This document shows, piece by piece, positions 1 through 6,644 of a DNA stretch of 6,893 nt (positions are counted from its first letter, which is position 1; each line of letters begins with the position of its first letter). Under the pieces are notes generated by a model. That model saw nothing but the letters and a program-made list of their open reading frames with translations, searched no databases and had not been told where the DNA came from. The DNA comes from Verrucomicrobiota bacterium (GTDB lineage: Bacteria > Verrucomicrobiota > Verrucomicrobiia > Limisphaerales > UBA1412). The translations under genes were made by a program, and so were the position numbers. Location of the stretch: assembly GCA_017557085.1 (NCBI GenBank), contig JAFZAR010000039.1, positions 1 through 6,893 on the forward strand. The letters run 5' to 3'.

Positions 1-675
1 AGGATCACAATATGAAATGGAGTGAACGAGATTTCTTGTGGCAGCCCGGCAATATTTCGCATCACTTCGGTAACCTTCACCTTTTAATTGTTTTTCTCCG
101 TCAGGCTCTGTGCTTCCCACAGGATCAGTCATTGGATCCGTCGTATAAACAACTCTTGAATCTCGGCATAGCTCACACACATTTCCTATTGTGTCATAAA
201 GTCCCCAGGCATTCGGTTCTTTTCTTCCAACAGGATGACTTCTCTTTTTACTGTTTTGACCATACCACCCCACTTCATTCACATTATCGCAGATTCCATA
301 TAAGCTGGTTATCTCTTTTCCGCTGTTTAAGGATGAAGTCGTCCCGGCACGACAGGCATATTCCCATTGAGCCTCTGTGGGTAAATTGTATTCATATCCA
401 TCCGGCAGTCTTCCGGCTTCTCGCTCGATCTCCGTCAGTTTGGCACAAAAAGCTGATGCGTCTTTCCAAGTTACCAATTCCACCGGGTGATCCAGTCCCT
501 TGATCATTGAAGGATTCACTCCCATCAAAGATTCATACTGGGCTTGTGTCACTTCATAGCGGCCAATCCAATATCCTTTTGTCAATGTCACTTTGTGCTG
601 GGTTTCATCATCCAACCGTCCAAGTTCATTTTCCGGACTGCCCATCAGGAATGTTCCCGGTTCGATCCAAACCAT
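1..675 (-). other. FGE/SUMF1-like (C-type-lectin fold) C-terminal domain, cut by window edge
   Basis: From residue 1417 the hallmarks appear in order: MVWIEPGTFLMGSP, then a YWIGRYEVTQAQY strand, NPS, HPVE, a LPTEAQWEYACRAGT motif, NAWGLYD, GNV, and an R-x-D-A-K-Y-C-R-A-A-T-R segment near the edge. About 225 residues are present; only the last 10-20 (the usual GFR-like end) should be missing. The catalytic Cys pair of true formylglycine-generating enzymes is not evident: only one Cys sits in the expected segment, so a binding or structural role is likelier than sulfatase activation. Core residues are changed: GNVCELC where GNVWEWC is usual, and KGEGY where RGGSW is usual. Confidence 0.92.
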
Positions 676-3600
676 ATCCAGTTCCACTGGTTTCGATAAA
701 GGTATTGTGTAATTTCTCCCCGGTCTGATGACTGCGGTTTCACTTATTTGCGCATCATTTACCCCATCAGTGAAAATCACATTCTCTGGAATGTCTATGC
801 TAGCCAGACTGCTGCAACCCCAGAAAAGGCTTCCACCCACCTCCCGAACATTGTCAGGAATCGTAATACTTGTCAGACCACTGCAGCCAACGAAGGCTCT
901 TTCTTTGATTTTAGTGACACCTTTACCAATAGTGATATTCTTCAGACCTTTGCAGTTCAAGAAAGCATTTTCTCCGATCTCAGTCACATTGTCAGGAATC
1001 ATTATGGTTTCCAACTTCCCGCAGTCGGCAAAGGCAAAATCGCCAATCTTCTTCACGTTGGCGGCAATAGTGTAAATGTCTCCGTCTTTTCCTTCAGGAT
1101 ATTGGACTAAAACAGTTTTATCTTTATTGAACAATACTCCATCTACACTGCAATAATTGGGGTTATCAGGAGCCACTAATATTTCCTTCAGACTGCTGCA
1201 GCCCAGAAATACACTTTTCCCAATCTCAACCACAGTATCAGGGATCGTGATACTTTCCAAATCACAACAATTAACAAAAGCCTCCTCTTTAATCTGAGTA
1301 ACATTCCTGCCAATAGTGATATTTTTCATACTTTTGCAATTCAAGAATGCACTCTCTCCGATTTCAGTGACACTGTCAGGAAGAGTCATACTCTCCAGTC
1401 TGCGGCAGTTGCAGAAAGTAAAATCTCCAATCTTGGTGATATTGCCCAAGATCGTAATATTCGTCAAATGTGTACTATCATTGAACGCATGATCCCCGAT
1501 AAAAGTCACACCGGATGGTATCGTAATATTCTTGAGTCCACTGATAAAAAACGCGCTGTCACCTATGGATGTCATACTGTCCGGAAGCGTTATACTCTCC
1601 AGGGCAACACAGCACTCAAACGCGCTGGAAGCAATCGAAGTCACCCTTTTACCAATCACTACATTGGTCAGGCTATTGCAATGCTTGAATGTGCAATCTC
1701 CAATCTCCTTGACTTTATCGGGAATCGTAATGTTTTGCAGCTTGATGCAAGCAGAGAAGCAACGAGCACCTATGGACGTAACACTATCCGGGATCGTGAT
1801 ATTTTGCAGCTTGTCACAGTCCGCGAACGCGCTGTCACCGATCTCTGTAACACTGTCGGGAATCACGACACTTTCCAGCTTCTTGCAGTTTGAAAAGGCA
1901 AAACGCTTGATCGCGGTAACACTGTCAGGAATCGTTACACTGATCAGATTACCGCACTCCACAAAAGCATACATGCCAATACATTTGACTCCTTCAGGTA
2001 TATGGATATCTCCCTTTATACCTTTGGGGATATAAATAAGCTCCATCACTTTCTTTTTTATCAATATCCCATCTGCGCATTCATACTCCGTATTTCCATT
2101 CTCTACCTCTATATCCAGATTTCTGCATTCCTCCAACGCTCCATGCTCAATTCTTTTAACTGAGGCAGGAATGATCACTTTTTTCTTCTGACCTTTTGGA
2201 CATAAGATCAATGTCTGTTTGTCTTTATCAAACAATACTCCATTCAAACTGCTATAATTGGGATTGCCATCTTCCACTATGATTTCCCCTACATTCCCCA
2301 TCTGCATTCCAAGCGGATCTATTGACTTGATCCAGGACGGAATAATGATTGTTTCTATGAAACACTCTTTATTTTTTAATAACAATGAATCAATCGCTTT
2401 GACTTCATAAGATACATTGTCTACTGTTATTTTTTCCGGAATCCTTATCCCACCCTCCGAGATATCAACAGACACGACTTCTGCAATATTTTTTCTTTCA
2501 TCCTGATCATACCTGATCACATAACCTATGCTGTCTTGAACTATCGAACTTTGTTTGATCGTTTTGCTGATATTTTTAAATGAAAGGTATGTGTCGATTT
2601 CAGACTCGTCTGCTTTCATGATTTCTTCCATGTCATCTATGAAGCAAACAAACTCCCGCACATTCTCCTCGATATTTCCTTTTCTATCGTACTGGCGGAG
2701 GATTCCATTCGCATAACGAGATATGTTCTTGCTTTGACAGTAAAACTCTATTAACTGTCTTTTCTTTTCCAGGTATCTTCTAAATATTACCTTCTCGTCA
2801 CCATGGATTTCCTTTTTTAAATATCCTCTTTCATATTTCTTCTCAACATTACAAGAAGCGGAATCCGTGTCTTTTATCTTTATGATCCTTCCGTCAGAGT
2901 CATAAAAGTATTCAATATCACCCAACTTCTTAGGATTTGAACCTTCATATACGATCTCTATTTTTTTATACGGATCTTCCCCTGCATCCCGGAAAAAAGC
3001 GATCTCATACGGATCCGCGTTACCCTCATTATATTTATACTCTATCTTGGAGCATCCATACTCATTGTTCTTTAAGTTCGTACCGTTCGCATCAATGTAT
3101 TCTACAGATATTAATTTATCCCCATCGTAGTTATACCGTTTCCCGACTGTTCCGCCTGCAAGCACTAAATACTTTCCTTCCTCATCCAGACAGCTTATCC
3201 GGGTGATCCTTCCTATCGGGTCATGATCGTATGTAAATCCGCCGATTTTCCCGTACTTGCTCTGATATAAATGAGAATACTCATACACATCTGAATATTC
3301 TGGATATCTCTTTTGTATGGTATTCTTAGATTGGGCGATCATTGCCAGCACAAAACCATTTTCATCTCTTTGTACCTTATAACTCTCTATTCCAGAGAAA
3401 TACTCTTTATACGGGAAAAATTCTACTGACGTTGATAGCGTATAGGTATGAGCCCAGTCCAGCATCTCGTGCCGGGTTATCTCTACAGTCTCACTTTTCG
3501 TTCCGTTCCGAATGATCGAATAGGTCATTACAGGGATCTCTAATGAATCCAGGACCTTGACACTGTGTACCAGTTTATTATTTTCCAGATACCCTATTTC

Positions 3601-4923
3601 CAGTATTGAAGGCCTCTCCCGTTTATCATACAGATCATGTTCAATCGGAACCCCCTGTGCGTTCTCATATACGACTCTTCTTAATACCTTTTTCCCAAAC
3701 AAATAGTATTTTTCTCTTCCCGCGTATTCAAAGCGATAATGTGCATGTCTGTGTTCAACTTGATCTTTAGTCAGCTTACTAATGCCTTCAGGCTTCCCCC
3801 ATTTTTCCACATAATCAGCGTAATACTCCGGGAACATCTGGATCTGTTCCTGATCACCTACTATCACCAATACAAACAGCATGAACAGCAACTGTACCAG
3901 CCGTTCACATGCTCTTCTCTTTCTCTTCCTCCTTATCTTCGCGTAACCTTCAGCTATATCCGCCGCTATCACCAGAGGCTTTTCATTCTCCTTCACGCCT
4001 GGACATAGGACTTCTATTTCCTTATAACTCTTCCCAATCTCTTCTAAAATTCTTATCCGTTTTTGCAGTGCTTCTTTTGCCGCTTCATTGCCATTTGCGT
4101 TCTCCTCTTTCAGCACTCTTATTGCTTTTATCTCTTCCGCTATCTCAGTCTGCAGTTCCTTCAGTTTTTTCTTCGCCGCTTTCTGCTGTTCCTTTGTCGC
4201 TACATAAAATCCTGCTCCTTCATAACTGGCTGCAACCTTCAGCTTCTCCTTGATATGACCTACCCCTTCTATCACTCCTTCCTCAAAGTTATACCGCATT
4301 GTTGAAAACGGCCACAACTCGGGCCGTTCATCCCTTATCGCGTAGTATAACCCTGTGGCCAACGCACTCCAGGCCGACTCTACGTTTAGTTCTTTCTTTC
4401 CTTCTCTTGCCTCTTCACTGAATATCGGAACCTCTTTGTCTAAATCGAATATTGCCGATGAAAAATAAAGATAAAACTCCTCTGGCTTCCTCTTTAAGCT
4501 CAGCTTCTCTTGCAGACTCTCGTAATCTCTCTGGAACTGTTCCTTTATCCTGTCAGCTATGTCTCTCAGTGCCTTAGGCAGTCTCTTGTCATGTTCCTTT
4601 ACTTCCTCACCGCTCCTCCACTGAAGCGGCAGCATAAAACCATCCTCTCGGATCGGACTCTCTTTCGTAACCAATCCGCTCGTATGCGCGAATAATACCC
4701 AGCACTCTCCTTTGGCCGGTATCAGATTTTTTAAGCTGAAATCTTTCTTTCCCTTGAAGTAGTCCTCATGCGGCAGTGTCCCCCAAATCTCTGGCTTGAC
4801 ATGCATCTTCATCGTCAAGTAGCCCAGCTCATTGCTCAGCCTCTTCCACTTGATCTTGGGATTGCTTATCCTGGACCACCAGCCTTCCGCCTTGCAGATC
4901 TCTTCCAGCTCTCTTTTCAGCAT
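1..4923 (-). CDS. Giant membrane protein: Lon-like / TM / YD-like / LRR_5 / FGE domains (3' end beyond window)
   Basis: One uninterrupted minus-strand frame of 1641 codons runs off the left edge, so the C-terminus is missing. The start is ATG at 4923-4921, 6 nt after the previous gene's TAG, with AGGA (4931-4928) 4 nt upstream. Visible order: residues 1-145 unrecognised; about 145-245 Lon-protease-like, with Ser183 in VESAW and Lys227 in GHIKEK; about 245-335 Lys/Glu-rich, probably coiled coil; 331-337 polybasic, then a hydrophobic segment 341-356; about 385-762 tyrosine-rich YD-like beta repeats; about 860-1380 BspA-type LRRs; 1417 onward FGE/SUMF1-like. There is no signal peptide, so I infer type II topology, with the protease-like part in the cytoplasm and repeats and FGE domain outside. 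Likely role (inferred): surface recognition coupled to an intracellular protease-like domain. The gene is intact within the window. Very sure of the ORF, LRR and FGE calls; moderately sure of the Lon-like call; little basis for a biological function. Confidence 0.93.
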   Translation of the reverse strand, partial: MLKRELEEICKAEGWWSRISNPKIKWKRLSNELGYLTMKMHVKPEIWGTLPHEDYFKGKKDFSLKNLIPAKGECWVLFAHTSGLVTKESPIREDGFMLPLQWRSGEEVKEHDKRLPKALRDIADRIKEQFQRDYESLQEKLSLKRKPEEFYLYFSSAIFDLDKEVPIFSEEAREGKKELNVESAWSALATGLYYAIRDERPELWPFSTMRYNFEEGVIEGVGHIKEKLKVAASYEGAGFYVATKEQQKAAKKKLKELQTEIAEEIKAIRVLKEENANGNEAAKEALQKRIRILEEIGKSYKEIEVLCPGVKENEKPLVIAADIAEGYAKIRRKRKRRACERLVQLLFMLFVLVIVGDQEQIQMFPEYYADYVEKWGKPEGISKLTKDQVEHRHAHYRFEYAGREKYYLFGKKVLRRVVYENAQGVPIEHDLYDKRERPSILEIGYLENNKLVHSVKVLDSLEIPVMTYSIIRNGTKSETVEITRHEMLDWAHTYTLSTSVEFFPYKEYFSGIESYKVQRDENGFVLAMIAQSKNTIQKRYPEYSDVYEYSHLYQSKYGKIGGFTYDHDPIGRITRISCLDEEGKYLVLAGGTVGKRYNYDGDKLISVEYIDANGTNLKNNEYGCSKIEYKYNEGNADPYEIAFFRDAGEDPYKKIEIVYEGSNPKKLGDIEYFYDSDGRIIKIKDTDSASCNVEKKYERGYLKKEIHGDEKVIFRRYLEKKRQLIEFYCQSKNISRYANGILRQYDRKGNIEENVREFVCFIDDMEEIMKADESEIDTYLSFKNISKTIKQSSIVQDSIGYVIRYDQDERKNIAEVVSVDISEGGIRIPEKITVDNVSYEVKAIDSLLLKNKECFIETIIIPSWIKSIDPLGMQMGNVGEIIVEDGNPNYSSLNGVLFDKDKQTLILCPKGQKKKVIIPASVKRIEHGALEECRNLDIEVENGNTEYECADGILIKKKVMELIYIPKGIKGDIHIPEGVKCIGMYAFVECGNLISVTIPDSVTAIKRFAFSNCKKLESVVIPDSVTEIGDSAFADCDKLQNITIPDSVTSIGARCFSACIKLQNITIPDKVKEIGDCTFKHCNSLTNVVIGKRVTSIASSAFECCVALESITLPDSMTSIGDSAFFISGLKNITIPSGVTFIGDHAFNDSTHLTNITILGNITKIGDFTFCNCRRLESMTLPDSVTEIGESAFLNCKSMKNITIGRNVTQIKEEAFVNCCDLESITIPDTVVEIGKSVFLGCSSLKEILVAPDNPNYCSVDGVLFNKDKTVLVQYPEGKDGDIYTIAANVKKIGDFAFADCGKLETIMIPDNVTEIGENAFLNCKGLKNITIGKGVTKIKERAFVGCSGLTSITIPDNVREVGGSLFWGCSSLASIDIPENVIFTDGVNDAQISETAVIRPGRNYTIPLSKPVELDMVWIEPGTFLMGSPENELGRLDDETQHKVTLTKGYWIGRYEVTQAQYESLMGVNPSMIKGLDHPVELVTWKDASAFCAKLTEIEREAGRLPDGYEYNLPTEAQWEYACRAGTTSSLNSGKEITSLYGICDNVNEVGWYGQNSKKRSHPVGRKEPNAWGLYDTIGNVCELCRDSRVVYTTDPMTDPVGSTEPDGEKQLKGEGYRSDAKYCRAATRNLVHSISYCDP
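781..1989 (-). repeat. BspA-type leucine-rich repeat (LRR_5) array, 16 units
   Basis: Residues 979-1381 consist of units of mostly 23 residues (69 nt) with the pattern V-T-x-I-G-x-x-A-F-x-x-C-x-x-L-x-x-I-T-I-P-D-S, the LRR_5 consensus of BspA-like surface proteins. I count 12 units (1989 to about 1171), a non-LRR insert, then 4 more (1056 to about 781). Unit 7 is one residue short. The units have the Cys in the conserved concave-loop position, except units 7 and 8. BspA-type LRRs bind host or microbial surface ligands and usually sit outside the cell, consistent with the predicted topology. Confidence 0.95.
793..1440 (-). repeat. Duplicated four-unit LRR block
   Basis: Units 9-12 (1440 to about 1171) and units 13-16 (1056 to about 793) are much closer to each other, unit by unit, than to the rest. 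Both run K-I-G-D-F-x-F, then TEIGE-S/N-AFLNCK, then KNITIG with T-x-IKE-x-AFV, then a unit ending GCSSL. Each block is about 90 residues. The order and the shared oddities (IG instead of IP before the third unit) point to segmental duplication of about 270 bp, with later divergence. Confidence 0.8.
1090..2271 (-). repeat. Two copies of a 26-27 residue NPNY-GVLF insert module
   Basis: The module D-x-NPNY-x-S-x-x-GVLF-x-KDK-x-x-L-x-x-x-P-x-G occurs at 2271-2191, before the main LRR array, and at 1167-1090, between the two LRR blocks. The two copies also resemble each other at the DNA level around the NPNY segment. A degenerate third version (NTEYECADGILIKKK) follows the first copy, near 2080-2040. 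Such inserts are common between LRR_5 units of BspA-like proteins. Here they mark module borders and support growth of the array by duplication. Confidence 0.75.
2637..3771 (-). other. YD/RHS-like tyrosine-rich beta-repeat region
   Basis: Residues about 385-762 contain recurring short units of the type Y-x-Y-D-x-x-G-R/K-I/L followed by a beta strand, for example FTYDHDPIGRITRI, YNYDGDKLISVEYID, EYFYDSDGRIIKI and RQYDRKGNIEEN. This is the rhythm of YD (RHS) repeats, which form extended beta structures in surface proteins and toxins. The repeats are irregular and there is no RHS core or toxin tip, so I take it as a spacer or binding stalk lying outside the membrane. It could be a different Tyr-rich beta repeat; confidence in the RHS link is limited. 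Confidence 0.5.
3856..3930 (-). other. Single transmembrane segment with polybasic flank
   Basis: Residues 331-337 are a run of Arg/Lys, followed by a hydrophobic stretch at about 341-356 (Leu, Val, Phe, Met, Ile), then acidic and polar residues (GDQEQ). The positive-inside rule predicts the N-terminal 330 residues in the cytoplasm and everything after in the periplasm or outside. The segment is only about 16 residues, the short end for a membrane helix. A buried helix in a soluble protein remains possible, but the sharp basic-hydrophobic-acidic pattern favours a membrane anchor. Confidence 0.7.
4189..4491 (-). other. Lon (S16)-like protease domain in the giant protein
   Basis: Residues about 145-245. 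In Lon the catalytic Ser lies in GPSAG and the catalytic Lys in GG-L/I-KEK, 43 residues later in E. coli (Ser679, Lys722), followed by L-L-A-A and a short beta strand ending in a P-x-E-N-like turn. Here VESAW supplies Ser183 (codon 4377-4375) and GHIKEKLKVAA supplies Lys227 (codon 4245-4243), 44 residues later. It is followed by a Gly-Ala-Gly-Phe-Tyr-Val-Ala strand at 236-242. Between them an alanine/leucine helix and the EEGVIEGVG turn fit the Lon order. The flanking glycines of GPSAG and the Thr-Gly-Glu motif are lost, and no AAA+ ATPase domain is present, so this is a stand-alone divergent Lon fold. Activity is plausible because both dyad residues remain, but it is unproven. The alignment was made by eye. 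Confidence 0.6.
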
Positions 4924-4929
4924 ACTTTC

Positions 4930-5487
4930 CTACTTGATCTTCAACTCGATCAGTTTGTCTTCTTCAGTCGCAATGACCAGCTTCCCATGTAACTTGACCA
5001 GATTGATTCTCGCGTAACTATTTTCTTCTATCTTTCCTAACTCTGTACGGGTGCCATCTTCGCTCAATATTTCTAAGGCTTTATGTTTTTCTTTTGTATC
5101 AGATCTTATTATTACTTCTAATGTCTCTTCATCTATACAATCTATATCTACCTGTATGTCTTCTTCCCGATTCTCCAGATGGAATGACTTGTCAAAATTG
5201 CCCCGGCGGATCCATGTGTCTTTCTCATCTCTGCTGGCAGCCGCCAGAGACACTTTTTGCTGAGAGTCCTTCAAAAGCATTCTTAAACATTCTTCGTACC
5301 AAGCATTAAGACGTTCCGCTACAGATTGTTTTTTCTCTCTGGCCGCTCGGCGGTCCTCTACTTCATCAAACAACCGCTCCCAGGCACTTCGCTCTTCCTG
5401 AGTCATCGGCCCTGTTCTATGTGCACTCTTTAATATCGAAAGCATATCGCTTTGATTTTGAGTATATTTAGTCATTGTTTCATTCAT
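4930..5487 (-). CDS. Small charged accessory protein (hypothetical, 185 aa)
   Basis: I do not recognise a family. The N-terminal half (about 28-90) is highly charged and predicted helical, rich in Glu, Arg and Lys, with a Trp-containing amphipathic stretch (ERLNAWYEECLRMLL). The C-terminal half (about 108-185) alternates hydrophobic and charged residues and reads as beta strands (LEVIIRSD, ARINLVKLHGKLVIA, LIELKI). There is no signal peptide or membrane segment, so it is probably cytoplasmic. The gene sits 23 nt after the sigma-like gene and 6 nt before the giant gene, so it is almost certainly co-expressed. From its position it could be an anti-sigma-like or adaptor protein linking its neighbours; this is inference only. 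Start: ATG at 5487; a second ATG four codons on is possible, and the ribosome binding site is weak for both (a GAAGAA stretch lies further upstream). Confidence 0.88.
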   Translation of the reverse strand: MNETMTKYTQNQSDMLSILKSAHRTGPMTQEERSAWERLFDEVEDRRAAREKKQSVAERLNAWYEECLRMLLKDSQQKVSLAAASRDEKDTWIRRGNFDKSFHLENREEDIQVDIDCIDEETLEVIIRSDTKEKHKALEILSEDGTRTELGKIEENSYARINLVKLHGKLVIATEEDKLIELKIK

Positions 5488-5510
5488 AAATTCTGTTTTT
5501 TCTTCTATAT

Positions 5511-6506
5511 TTAATACAGGATTTCATCACGTTTTATTCCTTCTCTATCAAGAATTAAAATAATCGTCTCCCGCATTTCATCTAACACCCAATCAGGCGG
5601 ATAATAGTATTTTTTCTGATTATCCGTTATTTCTTTGCATACTTGACAGCGATCAGCATAAGCCGGATCTGTTTTCCGTTTTTTGCAATAACAGGCTTTC
5701 AACTTGTTTACTATCTCACAGCCATTCATTTCATAGCCTTTTTGATCCATTGCCGCGCTGACGGCTGTACATTCTTCTCGGCATTCCGCACGCTTTTTCT
5801 CAACAGCACCCAAGGGCATCGCTTTCAGACAGCCATTGCACTTCTCACACTCTCCGTCAAAAGTGATCTCTTCTTTTCCAGAGATTACCACCTTCCGTAT
5901 TACCTCGTATCGACAGGAAATGTTAGAAATTGTTTCCTGGACTATTCTTACCCGCAAATTTCTCAGAGACAACTCGATCAAATTTTCCAAGGGGTCATTA
6001 TCCGTTCCATCGGAAAAAATGACTTCTTTGCGCGTTTCTCCACTGGGCAAAAGATCATCCGTTGACACCAGCTCAACCGGGGTACCGTCCACTTTGCCTA
6101 CTCCCTCTTTCAAAAAATACAACGCCGAAAAACGAGCTATATAACGAAAATAACCTTCTGGTATCGTATCAATTTCTATTTTGGGATTCAGCACAGCCAA
6201 ATGTATCTTGTTGAGAGCATCTTCTACATAATAATCTATATTCCCTTTGATTATTTTTCCAATCGTGCTCAAAACCATTGATCCATAGCGCTGTTTTAAA
6301 ACCTTACCCATGAAACTATGAAAAAAATCAGAAACTTCTGTCCCACGATAGACCCCGATCAGCTCTTTGAAAGATTGCTCCGTTACCTTTTCGGACAAAT
6401 ATCGTGCCGCGGCATCCCCATCTTTTCTGAACAGACTGTCCAAAGTAGATAGATTATCCCACTTTCTCGCCTCTAATTCTCTTAGTTTTTCATCACACCA
6501 ACCCAT
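5511..6506 (-). CDS. Sigma-70-like regulator with Cys-rich insert (331 aa, divergent)
   Basis: Residues about 92-134 have the shape of sigma-70 region 2: YYVEDALNKIHLAVL, then a turn, then EGYFRYIARFSALYFLKE, comparable to the EDxxQExFLxxW ... FRxWLxxIARNxxxDxLR pattern of ECF-type sigma factors. A classical region 4 helix-turn-helix is not obvious. Residues 220-290 instead carry a Cys-rich stretch (Cys 220, 223, 226, 242, 246, 263, 272, 274, 287, 290) that could bind zinc or an iron-sulfur cluster. The C-terminus (304-331) is a short predicted helix. It is the first gene of the cassette and probably controls it or works with the two downstream products. Start: ATG at 6506 with GGGG (6515-6512) 5 nt upstream. 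The sigma assignment rests on one motif read by eye; an unrelated helical DNA- or protein-binding regulator is the alternative. Confidence 0.9.
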   Translation of the reverse strand: MGWCDEKLRELEARKWDNLSTLDSLFRKDGDAAARYLSEKVTEQSFKELIGVYRGTEVSDFFHSFMGKVLKQRYGSMVLSTIGKIIKGNIDYYVEDALNKIHLAVLNPKIEIDTIPEGYFRYIARFSALYFLKEGVGKVDGTPVELVSTDDLLPSGETRKEVIFSDGTDNDPLENLIELSLRNLRVRIVQETISNISCRYEVIRKVVISGKEEITFDGECEKCNGCLKAMPLGAVEKKRAECREECTAVSAAMDQKGYEMNGCEIVNKLKACYCKKRKTDPAYADRCQVCKEITDNQKKYYYPPDWVLDEMRETIILILDREGIKRDEILY

Positions 6507-6580
6507 TGATACCCCAAAACGTGCTTAGCTTATTATTTTAATGCACTTATATCAATAATATTCTTCTCTGTTTTCATAAA

Positions 6581-6607
6581 ATAAAAAGCTCCAGCCAAAC
6601 TTTTTAT
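6581..6607 (-). repeat. 8-bp AT-rich hairpin overlapping the first stem
   Basis: Arms ATAAAAAG (6581-6588) and CTTTTTAT (6600-6607) enclose an 11-nt loop. Read on the minus strand the stem is followed by TTTTATG, a loosely terminator-like U-rich tail. Its right arm overlaps the outer arm of the neighbouring stem at 6604-6607, so the two structures cannot both form fully. This could be a weak attenuator, but the stem is almost all A-T pairs. Confidence 0.35.
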
Positions 6608-6638
6608 GACGAAGACAGCAGTAATGCTGCTATCATAA
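6604..6638 (-). repeat. Inverted repeat (stem-loop) at the predicted transcript start
   Basis: Outer arms TTATGA (6604-6609) and TCATAA (6633-6638) flank inner arms AGCAG (6617-6621) and CTGCT (6627-6631) around a TAATG loop, with an asymmetric internal bulge. On the minus strand this would lie at the very 5' end of the cassette mRNA. It is not followed by a T-run, so it is not a simple terminator. It could be an RNA stem or a protein operator. Confidence 0.45.
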
Positions 6639-6644
6639 GATGTT

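Noticed and set aside
1..675. True formylglycine-generating enzyme (sulfatase activator)
   Set aside because: The expected catalytic cysteine pair is not visible and no sulfatase gene is in the window; an FGE-like fold with a binding role fits better.
12..728. Plus-strand ORFs of 163 and 73 codons
   Set aside because: They lie opposite the well-conserved FGE domain frame, which carries clear family motifs; the plus frames show none.
781..1989. Regular 69-nt periodicity considered as a CRISPR array or satellite
   Set aside because: Units are contiguous, in frame and translate to LRR_5 repeats; there are no identical direct repeats with unique spacers.
728..2035. Several plus-strand ORFs with repeating LSGIV/PL-type peptides
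   Set aside because: They are antisense shadows of the 69-nt LRR units on the minus strand; their periodicity copies the repeat and they lack ribosome binding sites.
3739..5309. Plus-strand Leu/Ser/Phe-rich ORFs that look like membrane proteins
   Set aside because: The minus coding strand is purine-rich with many Lys/Glu codons, so its complement automatically reads as Leu/Ser/Phe; these are composition artefacts.
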